Shown piece by piece: positions 1 through 6,542 of a stretch of DNA of 21,952 bases. The number at the start of each line of letters is the position of its first letter. Position 1 is the stretch's first letter. The notes beneath the pieces are model-generated. The model worked only from the letters and a program-made list of their open reading frames with translations. It made no database searches and was not told the origin of the DNA. Source of the stretch: CAZAOY01 sp964486925 (lineage in GTDB: Bacteria; Bacillota; Clostridia; Oscillospirales; Ruminococcaceae). The position numbers and the translations under genes are program-made. The stretch lies in assembly GCA_964486925.1 (NCBI GenBank), contig CAZAOY010000045.1, positions 1-21,952 on the forward strand, written 5' to 3'.

Positions 1-95
1 ACACACTCTACAAAATATATCGACAACAACAAACAAAATATTACATAATTATCCAAATATTTTTTTATTTTCTCAATACCCTCTTAAAAAACATA

Positions 96-124
96 TTGTA
101 TTTTCTCAAACGGTGTGATATAAT
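96..124 (+). promoter_or_regulatory. sigma-A promoter of the ywbE operon
   Basis: A TTGTAT hexamer at 96-101 is followed after 17 bp by a perfect TATAAT at 119-124. A TGA triplet directly before the -10 makes it an extended -10 element. The predicted transcript starts near 131, about 90 nt upstream of the first start codon. Nothing else in the first 222 bases looks coding. Confidence 0.75.
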
Positions 125-136
125 AAAAGCTAGTAA

Positions 137-159
137 GAAGCTTTAACAAGGAAAGCTTC
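137..159. promoter_or_regulatory. inverted repeat in the ywbE leader
   Basis: The arms GAAGCTTT (137-144) and AAAGCTTC (152-159) are perfect complements separated by 7 nt. The repeat begins a few bases after the predicted transcription start. It could be a 5' stabilising stem-loop or a DNA operator. No U-run follows, so it is not a terminator. Confidence 0.5.
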
Positions 160-222
160 ACAACACTTAGAGAACGCTAATTTTAATAGATATTATCATG
201 TTTTATTTAAGGTGGTGATGTA

Positions 223-417
223 ATGAACGGACAAAACAGAGCGGATATAAAGGTCGGCAGTGAGGTATCTATCGTGCTAAAATGCGACCAGAGAACCGGA
301 AAGCTAACACATGGCAGAGTAGCAAAGATACTCACAAAAAGCCCAAACCACCCCCACGGAATTAAGGTTATGTTAGACGACGGGCAGGTCGGTCGGGTAA
401 AGGAGATAGTAGAGTAA
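223..417 (+). CDS. ywbE: YwbE family protein (DUF2196)
   Basis: This 64-residue protein matches the YwbE family over its whole length. It starts with the conserved N-terminus MNGQNRADIKVGSEV, has the central block DQRTGKLT, and ends with HPHGIKVMLDDGQVGRV, the family signature. The family is a small basic single-domain protein of unknown biochemical role. The fold is thought to be KOW/SH3-like, hinting at nucleic-acid binding, but that is inference. ATG 223 follows a GGTGGTGAT ribosome binding site. It is the first gene of an operon: its TAA stop shares one base with the ATG of the next gene, implying translational coupling. Confidence 0.9.
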   Translation: MNGQNRADIKVGSEVSIVLKCDQRTGKLTHGRVAKILTKSPNHPHGIKVMLDDGQVGRVKEIVE

Positions 418-878
418 TGCGGGTTTTAATCGACGCGGACGGCTGTCCCGTAGTGGATATAACTGTCAAAACAACTGCGAAAAACAACATAGAATGTATC
501 ATCCTATGCGACACATCGCATAGCATTAAGAGGGCGGGCGCTAAAACCATCACCGTCTCAAAGGGTGCGGACAGCGTGGACTTTGCACTGGTAAACATGG
601 TGCAAAAAGGCGATATTGTGGTGACACAGGACTACGGACTGGCGGCGATCTGTCTTGCTAGAGGTGCAAGGGTGATAAATCAAGACGGCATGATCTACGA
701 TAACGATAACATCGACGGACTGTTAATGAAGCGTCACACCGCTAGAAAGATCCGTATGAGCGGCGGACGGACAAGGGGTAACCCTAAACGCACACAAGCA
801 CAGGGCATAAAATTTGAGGAAGGATTAAAGAATTTAATTACAAATTATGGAATATGCACTACTGTTAAATCTAGATAA
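417..878 (+). CDS. YaiI/YqxD family protein (UPF0178, DUF188)
   Basis: This is a 153-residue member of the UPF0178 family (E. coli YaiI, B. subtilis YqxD). Visible signatures are the N-terminal LIDADGCPVVD, the block SKGADSVDFALV, VVTQDYGLAAICLARGARV in the middle, and the C-terminal RHTARKIRMSGGRTRGNPKR. The conserved acidic residues (D6, D8 and the D in TQDYG) resemble the metal site of PIN-like nucleases, and the family has been proposed to be nuclease-like; no activity is established here. The ATG overlaps the ywbE stop by one base, and AAGGAGAT lies about 11 nt upstream. The last ten residues run into the next reading frame, which starts 32 nt before this stop. Confidence 0.9.
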   Translation: MRVLIDADGCPVVDITVKTTAKNNIECIILCDTSHSIKRAGAKTITVSKGADSVDFALVNMVQKGDIVVTQDYGLAAICLARGARVINQDGMIYDNDNIDGLLMKRHTARKIRMSGGRTRGNPKRTQAQGIKFEEGLKNLITNYGICTTVKSR

Positions 879-1095
879 GCTACACACCACCGAGCTTGGG
901 GTTATGCGAATTAAAGGTAATCTTAAGCTAGAAACGAACGACGTCGTCTCGTGGTGCAAGGAACAGATTAAAGACCAAAGCTGTACCATCTATAGGCAGG
1001 GCAAAAACTATTATGCCAACATCCAAAGCTGTAGAATTACCATTAACGCCCACAGCTATACAATTATTACGGCGCATATCATAAACCAAAAATAA
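847..1095 (+). CDS. DUF3781 family protein
   Basis: This 82-residue protein resembles the DUF3781 family, with the N-terminal pattern LDKLHTTELGVMRIKGNL, a following VVSWCKEQI and the C-terminal ITINAHSYTIITAHII. The function is unknown. It is soluble, with no signal peptide or membrane segment. The start is placed at ATG 847, inside the end of the yaiI-like gene (32 nt overlap). The ribosome binding site there is weak, so expression probably depends on translation of the upstream gene. It is the last gene of the operon and is followed by a terminator-like hairpin. Confidence 0.75.
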   Translation: MEYALLLNLDKLHTTELGVMRIKGNLKLETNDVVSWCKEQIKDQSCTIYRQGKNYYANIQSCRITINAHSYTIITAHIINQK

Positions 1096-1098
1096 TAC

Positions 1099-1142
1099 GC
1101 AAAAACCTACAAACCCTATAACCATAGGCTTTGCAGGTTTTG
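1099..1142 (+). terminator. probable terminator of the ywbE operon
   Basis: A long imperfect inverted repeat begins right after the DUF3781 stop. The left arm GCAAAAACCTACAAACCCTAT pairs with ATAGGCTTTGCAGGTTTTGC, with a 4-nt loop, one bulge and two mismatches. The 3' arm ends in GGTTTTGC rather than a clean T-run, so termination may be partial and the next genes could be reached by read-through. Confidence 0.5.
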
Positions 1143-1177
1143 CTACATGTATTAAATATAAACAGGAGGCGATACCT

Positions 1178-1888
1178 TTGACACTATTTAACGCAATCTT
1201 CAAACGAAAATCCACCCGCAAATACGACATGACACCGCTAGACGCCAGCGTGTTAGAGCAGATCACAGCCTTTGCCGACAGCGCAAAACGGCTCTACCCT
1301 GATATCCAAACCGCCTATGAGATAACCAGTGAGGTTAGGAATCTTCTACCGGTTAAATCGCCGCATTATCTTATTATCTCTAGCGAAAATAAGGACGGTT
1401 ATCTGGAAAATATAGGTTTTATCTTTCAGCAGGTAGACCTGTACCTGTCCAGTATAGGGCTTGGCTCTTGTTGGATTGGGATGGCAAGACCTACCGACGA
1501 GCCTAAAACAAAGCTACCGTTTGTGATAATCCTTGCCTTTGGTAAAGCGCTAGACAGCCCGCACCGTCAGCCTTCGGAGTTTAAGCGAAAACCCCTACCC
1601 GAGATTTCAAGCGGCTACGACAACCGCCTTGAAGCCATCCGCCTTGCCCCCTCCGCCACAAACAGCCAAAACTGGTTCTTTGAATGTAAAGACGGTTGTA
1701 TTGACGTCTACCAAAAAAAGGTAAATATACTTATGGTTGCAATGTACGAAAAGATGAATCACGTGGATATGGGGATTGCACTCTGTCACCTATACGTTGC
1801 CACCGAGCATAACGGCGGTAGTTTTGTCTTTTCAAAAGAGGTCGGTAAGGATAAAAAGGGTTACATATATACAGGAACTGTGAGGTGA
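1178..1888 (+). CDS. nitroreductase-like protein (TM nitroreductase family)
   Basis: This 236-residue protein is a probable FMN-dependent oxidoreductase of the putative TM nitroreductase type. The N-terminal FKRKSTRKYDMTPLD is the FMN-phosphate-binding start typical of nitroreductases. LSSIGLGSCWIGMARP in the middle is the conserved helix and glycine region, and RLAPSATNSQNWFF (about residues 155-168) is a second conserved block. The protein looks like two degenerate nitroreductase halves in one chain, as in that family. The start is TTG 1178, supported by AGGAGG 8 nt upstream; no ATG fits. The stop overlaps the ribosome binding site of the SDR gene, so the two are coupled. The substrate is unknown. 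Confidence 0.82.
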   Translation: MTLFNAIFKRKSTRKYDMTPLDASVLEQITAFADSAKRLYPDIQTAYEITSEVRNLLPVKSPHYLIISSENKDGYLENIGFIFQQVDLYLSSIGLGSCWIGMARPTDEPKTKLPFVIILAFGKALDSPHRQPSEFKRKPLPEISSGYDNRLEAIRLAPSATNSQNWFFECKDGCIDVYQKKVNILMVAMYEKMNHVDMGIALCHLYVATEHNGGSFVFSKEVGKDKKGYIYTGTVR

Positions 1889-1893
1889 ATAGC

Positions 1894-2685
1894 ATGAAAA
1901 GCGTTGTAATTACAGGCTCTACAAGGGGTATCGGTCTAGCTATGGCAAAGGAATTTCTAAAGGCGAACTGCTGTGTCACACTATCGGGCAGATGTGAAAA
2001 ACTACCCCCAAAGGTAGAATCCGAGCTAGCGGGGTTTGGCAAAGGTTATATCTACATCCCCTGCAACGTCCAGAGCAGACAAAGCCTGCAAACCCTGTGG
2101 TCAGAGTCGGCTAAAAGGTGGGGACAGATCCATATCTGGATTAACAATGCAGGTCAGAATGCGCCCCATAAATTGGCATGGGAAACCGAAGAAGGTTACA
2201 CAAAAAATATTATCGATACCAACATTACAGGCATGATCTTCGGCAGTCAGATAGCGGCAGAGAACATGCTAAAGCAGGGTCACGGTGCAATCTACAGCAT
2301 GGAGGGTCTTGGCTCAAACGACATGATACAGCCAAAAACCATCCTATACGGCACCACTAAACGTGCGCTTACCTATTTTATGAAGGGTCTTGCAAAGGAG
2401 CTAAACGGCACGAATGTCACAGCCGGACGACTCTCCCCTGGCATGATGTTAACCGACTTTATCACTAAATCCCCCGACGGCGAACAGTCCGCTATCCAGA
2501 CCGACGAGAGGTTTAAACGAATCTTTAACATCCTAGCGGACACCCCCGAAACGGTAGCGGCATTCTTCATCCCACAAATCCTAAAAAACAAGAAAAACGA
2601 CAACCATATCGTATGGCTGACAAACTATAAGGCCGCCCTACGCTTTATGACAGCAAACAAACGTATAGGCAGGCTCATTAAGTAG
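1894..2685 (+). CDS. SDR family NAD(P)-dependent oxidoreductase
   Basis: This is a classical short-chain dehydrogenase/reductase of 263 residues. It shows the Rossmann nucleotide-binding motif TGSTRGIG near the N-terminus, the structural motif NNAGQNAP, and the catalytic YGTTK (YxxxK). The usual catalytic serine is probably the S in YSMEGLGS. ATG 1894 is preferred over an in-frame GTG at 1885 because GAGGTG at 1882-1887 is correctly spaced only for the ATG. The C-terminus (KAALRFMTANKRIGRLIK) is basic. It is coupled to the nitroreductase-like gene; together they suggest redox modification of an unidentified small molecule. Confidence 0.88.
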   Translation: MKSVVITGSTRGIGLAMAKEFLKANCCVTLSGRCEKLPPKVESELAGFGKGYIYIPCNVQSRQSLQTLWSESAKRWGQIHIWINNAGQNAPHKLAWETEEGYTKNIIDTNITGMIFGSQIAAENMLKQGHGAIYSMEGLGSNDMIQPKTILYGTTKRALTYFMKGLAKELNGTNVTAGRLSPGMMLTDFITKSPDGEQSAIQTDERFKRIFNILADTPETVAAFFIPQILKNKKNDNHIVWLTNYKAALRFMTANKRIGRLIK

Positions 2686-2795
2686 GAGTAATTATCTTTG
2701 TAGGTGTGGGTGACTATATGAAATCCCCACTTATCCCCATAATTCCCCATAAAACCAAGTAACCCCCTAAACCTACCTTAAGGAGAAGCTAACCC

Positions 2796-3860
2796 ATGAG
2801 AATACATTACCTTGACAACCTGCGTTGTCTTACAGTATTACTTTTATTCCCATACCATACCTTTATGATCTACAATAATTTTGGCGAAAGCTTTTACATA
2901 AAAGGGCAGGATTTAACAGCTACAAGCAGTTTTATAGCCGCACTCTGGCCATGGATGATGCCGCTAATGTTTACAATAGCAGGGATCAGCTCTGCCTATG
3001 CACTTAACAAAAGAAAATCACTCCAGTACCTACAAGAGCGGCTTTCAAAGCTGTTTGTGCCGTTAATCTTCGGAATTTTACTTATTATGCCTGCCATAAC
3101 CTACTTCGCCGAAAGATTTCATAACAGCTATACAGGAGGATACCTCTTTCAGTATGTCCTCTTCTTCACAAAGCCAACCGACCTAACGGGTTATCAAGGC
3201 GGCTTCACACCTGGGCACCTATGGTTTATCCTCTACCTATTTGTGATTTCCCTGCTTGCACTACCGATTATGACACTGTCCAAAGGTAAGAACATTCGGC
3301 TTAATTCAAAAAGGTTGCCCCTACTTATCCTACTCATGCTCTTTGCCGTACCTCTGGTTATGCGACCTCTGCTTAACATCTCTGGAAAAAGTGTTGGCGA
3401 ATACTTTGCATTTTTTATGCTGGGATACTTTGTCATTTGTGATGAAGATGTTGTTAAAAAACTAGACAGCTACAAATGGTTGTTGACAGGACTGTCTATT
3501 GCAGGGATGATCTTTACAGTAACGGCTTTTATCCTTAAAATAGATATAAACCCGATACTGTACGATATTCTAACTGCATTTTACGCTTGGTGCACAATTT
3601 TAGCACTGCTAGGACTAGGCAGACATTATCTAAATGTAAGGAATAAAGTAACAGACTATCTGTCAAAATCCTCATTCTCAGTCTACCTTTTTCATCAGCT
3701 TTGGATTGTGGTTTCGGCATTCTACATCTTCAACATAACCAAATCCCCCACCCTACAGATTGTTTTAATCCTGTTATGCAGTATCCCCCTAACCTTTTTT
3801 ACCCATGAAATCTTTAAGCGTTTTGCCGTAACCCGATGGCTATTCGGTATAAAAGGGTGA
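2796..3860 (+). CDS. acyltransferase family 3 membrane protein
   Basis: This 354-residue polytopic membrane protein has about ten hydrophobic segments and the acyltransferase-3 (OafA/WecH/MdoC-like) layout. The N-terminal RIHYLDNLRCLTVLLLFPYH contains the catalytic-type histidine at the end of helix 1. GHLWFILYLF is the conserved helix after the first loop, and SSFSVYLFHQLWI is the C-terminal signature. Such enzymes move acyl groups from cytoplasmic donors onto sugars, lipids or peptides on the outer face. The closest subgroup in feel is the glucan succinyltransferase-like one, but the acceptor cannot be deduced. AAGGAG lies about 10 nt before ATG 2796. It is probably transcribed alone, ending at the strong terminator 26 nt downstream. 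Confidence 0.88.
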   Translation: MRIHYLDNLRCLTVLLLFPYHTFMIYNNFGESFYIKGQDLTATSSFIAALWPWMMPLMFTIAGISSAYALNKRKSLQYLQERLSKLFVPLIFGILLIMPAITYFAERFHNSYTGGYLFQYVLFFTKPTDLTGYQGGFTPGHLWFILYLFVISLLALPIMTLSKGKNIRLNSKRLPLLILLMLFAVPLVMRPLLNISGKSVGEYFAFFMLGYFVICDEDVVKKLDSYKWLLTGLSIAGMIFTVTAFILKIDINPILYDILTAFYAWCTILALLGLGRHYLNVRNKVTDYLSKSSFSVYLFHQLWIVVSAFYIFNITKSPTLQIVLILLCSIPLTFFTHEIFKRFAVTRWLFGIKG

Positions 3861-3886
3861 TATAGTGATATCCATAATTCTACCAT

Positions 3887-3933
3887 AAAAAATCCCGCCC
3901 CCTAACATCAAACAGCTAGGGGCGGGATTTTTT
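3887..3933. terminator. strong bidirectional intrinsic terminator
   Basis: AAAAAATCCCGCCCC (3887-3901) pairs with GGGGCGGGATTTTTT (3919-3933) across a short loop. The stem is 15 bp, is flanked by A and T runs on both sides, and carries one extra C beside the loop. It lies between the convergent acyltransferase and hydrolase/methyltransferase units and should terminate transcription in both directions. Confidence 0.93.
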
Positions 3934-4017
3934 CATTATTATTTTTGTCAGTAGCCTTATCTATATATGTCACACCCCACGAGGGTTATGGTCTGCTTAG
4001 GATCTCTTATCGTACCT

Positions 4018-4617
4018 TCACCTCTCACCACGTATAACCTGAATATTCTCCTTAATTGTAGCACTAACGCCGCTAAAACCATTAGAAGCAACCATTGCTT
4101 CAAGCTCAGCAGGCGAGTATATCTTCACATCGCCCGACCGTAGCAGAGGCAAAAACAGGTTTCCTATTACACGAAGCGAATTGGACAGATATATCTCTGC
4201 AATATAGATCTCGCCACCTTGCCTTAACAGCCTTTTGGCTTACTTTAAAAAGCTGTTTGGTTGCTCAAAATGATGAAACGACGCCGATACAGTTATTACA
4301 TCAAAGGTGCTATCCTCAAACGGTATCTCATCACAAGCGGATACAGCATATTGAAATTTTGGGTGCCGCTTTTGTGCCTGATCTATCATGTTCTCGGAGA
4401 TATCAACGCCATAGCCGTTAATCTTAACCTTGCTGTCAAGCATGCTAAGCAAGGTACCATTTCCGCAAGCTACATCGAGTAGGTTAGCGTTCGGCTTTAG
4501 TTTAACCAGATTTAAAAGCTCCTGCTTAAAAGGTACTGTAAACCTGCCGTCATGAGAGTTGTCATAATCCTGTGCTCTTTTGTTGTATGCATTCCTTGAT
4601 TGCTGGGTCTTACTCAT
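4018..4617 (-). pseudogene. class I SAM methyltransferase broken by an in-frame TAA
   Basis: Reading the minus strand from ATG 4617 gives a UbiE-like SAM-dependent methyltransferase. It has motif I LLDVACGNGTLL (residues 46-57), then GYGVDISENMIDQA, DEIPFEDSTFDVI and SASFHHFEQPNSFLK. Codon 126 is TAA (4242-4240). The same frame then continues for 73 codons as AKRLLRQGGEIYIAEIYL... to a TGA at 4020-4018. FLK-[E]-AKRLLRQGG is the conserved post-motif segment, so one base change from GAA, CAA or AAA explains the break. The rest of the fold is intact at about 199 residues, the normal family length. AAGGAG lies 5 nt before the ATG, and the gene follows the hydrolase by 9 nt. The 125-residue product would lack the last strands of the fold. 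A sequencing error or read-through remain possible. Confidence 0.85.
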
Positions 4618-4626
4618 ACTAACTCC

Positions 4627-5589
4627 TTATAACAGCTTAATGCTTTTTGCAAGTATCTCGTCCATAGCACCCTTGCCAGGTAGATGACCGCAATTTTTTA
4701 TAAAATGTAGACTTAGATTCGGATTACCGCACTGCTCTACAAATAACGAGATATCTTTCGTAGATGTCACAATGTCCATATCACCCTGTAAAACAAGATA
4801 CGGCACGTTAACCCTCATAAGCTCTGCCGAGATATCCAGCTTCAACAGCTCCCGCCATATGCTCTGGTTCTTTGAAAATCCGTTAATCATCATTGCTACA
4901 AAGTCCTTAAAAGAATAATCGGGGCTTGTAAGCAGTCCAACGATTATCTTTCCCATCGGTGTTTTTTCATCCTCCTTCGCCTGATACCCCTGTGTGTATC
5001 TGCGTATTAATGCGGCAATAATCTTCATATCTTCTGGGGTATGGGACGATCTTTCCTGTAACCCTTTAAAAGCAATCCTTGATTTCTTAGAAAGCTTTGC
5101 TTGTTCAAGCGTTTCGTAAACCTCATCGTTAAAGAATAGATCTTTTACAATCTGCCCCATTACAATTACATTGTCAACAAGCTCTCCTATCCTGTTTGCC
5201 GCCTTGACAGCTAGTATCGAGCCCCACGACGTGCCAAATATAATCAGTTTGTTACTCGGAAACTCCTTCTTTAGCTCCCTTATTAAATCGACAGTCATAT
5301 CCACAAAGCAATCGATTGAAAAGCTGTCGTCAATAGTATAATCGTTTATTCCGCAACCTAATTGATCCCAACACACCAAGATAAAATGCTCGGTAAACTC
5401 TGGGAACATACCCCGACACCCCACCGAAAACGGTATGGGCATTGCAGGACCACCGTGAAGCGAAAGCAGTATAGGACTGCCTGCACTTTTGCCATCGAGC
5501 ATAACCTTTTGAGGGTAACCGCCCAGATTATACTCCACTACTTTGGATACTTCATTGCTATTAATAAGGCTTTTACGCTGTTTGTTCAT
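4627..5589 (-). CDS. alpha/beta hydrolase (prolyl aminopeptidase-like)
   Basis: This 320-residue alpha/beta hydrolase carries the oxyanion motif HGGP (45-48) and CWDQLGCG after strand 4. The nucleophile elbow is GTSWG (119-123, S121). Likely acid and base are D270 or D272 in LQGDMD and H302 in NCGHLPG. HGGP plus WDQ.G.G is the pattern of the proline iminopeptidase/S33 group, whose members cleave N-terminal proline or act as esterases; the substrate is not predictable here. No signal peptide. GGAGG precedes ATG 5589. It is the first gene of a two-gene unit with the disrupted methyltransferase and has a strong promoter with a downstream palindrome. Confidence 0.88.
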   Translation of the reverse strand: MNKQRKSLINSNEVSKVVEYNLGGYPQKVMLDGKSAGSPILLSLHGGPAMPIPFSVGCRGMFPEFTEHFILVCWDQLGCGINDYTIDDSFSIDCFVDMTVDLIRELKKEFPSNKLIIFGTSWGSILAVKAANRIGELVDNVIVMGQIVKDLFFNDEVYETLEQAKLSKKSRIAFKGLQERSSHTPEDMKIIAALIRRYTQGYQAKEDEKTPMGKIIVGLLTSPDYSFKDFVAMMINGFSKNQSIWRELLKLDISAELMRVNVPYLVLQGDMDIVTSTKDISLFVEQCGNPNLSLHFIKNCGHLPGKGAMDEILAKSIKLL

Positions 5590-5607
5590 CCTAATCCTCC
5601 TAAAATC

Positions 5608-5656
5608 CGGCTTAAGCTGTTGTTTGTTCCTTAGCTAAAGCTAACAGCATAAGCCG
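5608..5656 (-). promoter_or_regulatory. leader stem-loop before the hydrolase RBS
   Basis: The arms CGGCTTA-A-GCTGTT (5608-5621) and AACAGC-A-TAAGCCG (5643-5656) form 13 base pairs around one A/A mismatch, with a 21-nt loop. In the transcript the hairpin ends about 8 nt before the GGAGG that serves the hydrolase. There is no U-run, so regulation of translation initiation or of mRNA stability is more likely than termination. Confidence 0.5.
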
Positions 5657-5708
5657 AAAAACAATATCATAGCTCGGGGATAACTACCTTACCGGAGGGT
5701 TTAAATAT

Positions 5709-5725
5709 ATGGTTTACTAAACCAT
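5709..5725. promoter_or_regulatory. perfect 17-bp palindrome (candidate operator)
   Basis: ATGGTTTA-C-TAAACCAT is a perfect inverted repeat 15 bp downstream of the hydrolase -10 element, covering roughly +9 to +25 of the transcript. That is where a repressor would block elongation or open-complex clearance. A related half-site, GTAAACCAT, occurs in the WYL regulator promoter at 8841-8849. Confidence 0.5.
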
Positions 5726-5740
5726 AAAACTATAATACCA

Positions 5741-5769
5741 ATTATAACAAATATATCCCCACAATTCAA
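5741..5769 (-). promoter_or_regulatory. sigma-A promoter of the hydrolase operon
   Basis: On the minus strand TTGAAT (5769-5764) is separated by exactly 17 bp from a perfect TATAAT (5746-5741). Predicted transcription starts near 5734, giving a leader of about 145 nt that holds the palindrome and the hairpin described above. Confidence 0.75.
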
Positions 5770-5827
5770 GTCATCTCGTTGTCCTCTATTGCAGTAGCGC
5801 CCCCCTTTTTTATAGTATATCACCCTG

Positions 5828-6409
5828 CTAAACCCCATCTCCCAGACTAAACATCAAACCGAGCTCCCTCATTGCCCCGTTGTTTAAAAGGTTATAGACA
5901 AGCTTAATCAGCTCGGACTGGGTAATGTCCTGCTCTGCTTTAAACCAATGGGTAAAAACCCCTATCATGGCAGAAAGGATAAACTCAATGGTAAAATCAA
6001 GCTTCGGGTCACCCTGTATCCCCCTCTGCTTAAGCAGCTTGTATAGGTTTGTCTTAACATACCCCTTTAGCTTGTGCAAAAATGCAGGATCGCCGTTATC
6101 ACCTAGTAGCACTACATAGTACCCCTTGTGCTCTGAATACTGCTCTAAAAAATAGCTAATCTGCTCCTCAACATCCAATCCAAGCTCCCCAAAGGGTAGC
6201 GTTATCTTCGGTAAAAGCGAGTTTTCAATCTGCTCTAGCAGATCATATACATCATCAAAGTATTCATAAAACGTCCCCCTGTTGTACCCCGCCTTTTTGG
6301 TTATCTCCCCTACCGTTATCCTCTCTATCCGCTTCTCGCAGTAGATAGACCAGAATGCGTCTATAAGGTTTTGCCTAGTCCTTGCGGTTAACTCAGGTTG
6401 CTTTTTCAT
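5828..6409 (-). CDS. TetR/AcrR family transcriptional regulator
   Basis: This 193-residue protein has a TetR-type N-terminal DNA-binding domain: RTRQNLIDAFWSIYCEKRIERITVGEITKKAGYNRGTFYEYFDDVYDLL, about residues 10-58. AGYNRGTFYEYF is the recognition-helix signature. An all-helical C-terminal ligand and dimer domain follows, ending NNGAMRELGLMF. It is encoded divergently from the glycosyltransferase with 133 bp between, so it probably represses that gene and itself in response to a ligand. AAGGGTGTG precedes ATG 6409. No downstream partner gene is coupled to it. Confidence 0.88.
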   Translation of the reverse strand: MKKQPELTARTRQNLIDAFWSIYCEKRIERITVGEITKKAGYNRGTFYEYFDDVYDLLEQIENSLLPKITLPFGELGLDVEEQISYFLEQYSEHKGYYVVLLGDNGDPAFLHKLKGYVKTNLYKLLKQRGIQGDPKLDFTIEFILSAMIGVFTHWFKAEQDITQSELIKLVYNLLNNGAMRELGLMFSLGDGV

Positions 6410-6447
6410 GCTATCACACCCTTCCTAAAACTTAACGAAACAATCCA

Positions 6448-6466
6448 ACAATGCAGTAGACATTGT
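6448..6466. promoter_or_regulatory. candidate TetR operator between tetR-like and glycosyltransferase genes
   Basis: ACAATG-cagtaga-CATTGT is a perfect 6+6 bp inverted repeat of 19 bp, lying 3 bp upstream of the glycosyltransferase -35 box and inside the TetR leader region. The heptamer GACAATG recurs on the plus strand at 6519-6525, just before the glycosyltransferase ribosome binding site. Two sites flanking the promoter would fit repression by the divergent TetR protein. Confidence 0.5.
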
Positions 6467-6469
6467 CGG

Positions 6470-6498
6470 TTGATAACCTCGGATTAACGTAGTATAAT
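6470..6498 (+). promoter_or_regulatory. sigma-A promoter of the glycosyltransferase gene
   Basis: TTGATA (6470-6475) and a perfect TATAAT (6493-6498) are separated by 17 bp. Transcription should start near 6505. An upstream ATG at 6513 lies too close to the start and has no ribosome binding site, which supports GTG 6543 as the start codon. Confidence 0.8.
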
Positions 6499-6542
6499 TA
6501 TTATAAAGCAATATGTCGGACAATGCAAGGAGGATTTATTCT

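Noticed and set aside
4095..4482. Plus-strand open frames opposite the methyltransferase
   Set aside because: They have no ribosome binding site or family resemblance and lie antisense to a well recognised gene. They exist because the real frame is on the minus strand.
4018..4617. Alternative genetic code with TAA as sense codon
   Set aside because: Many intact genes in the window (ywbE, yaiI-like, clpP) end at TAA at the expected family length, so TAA is a normal stop here.
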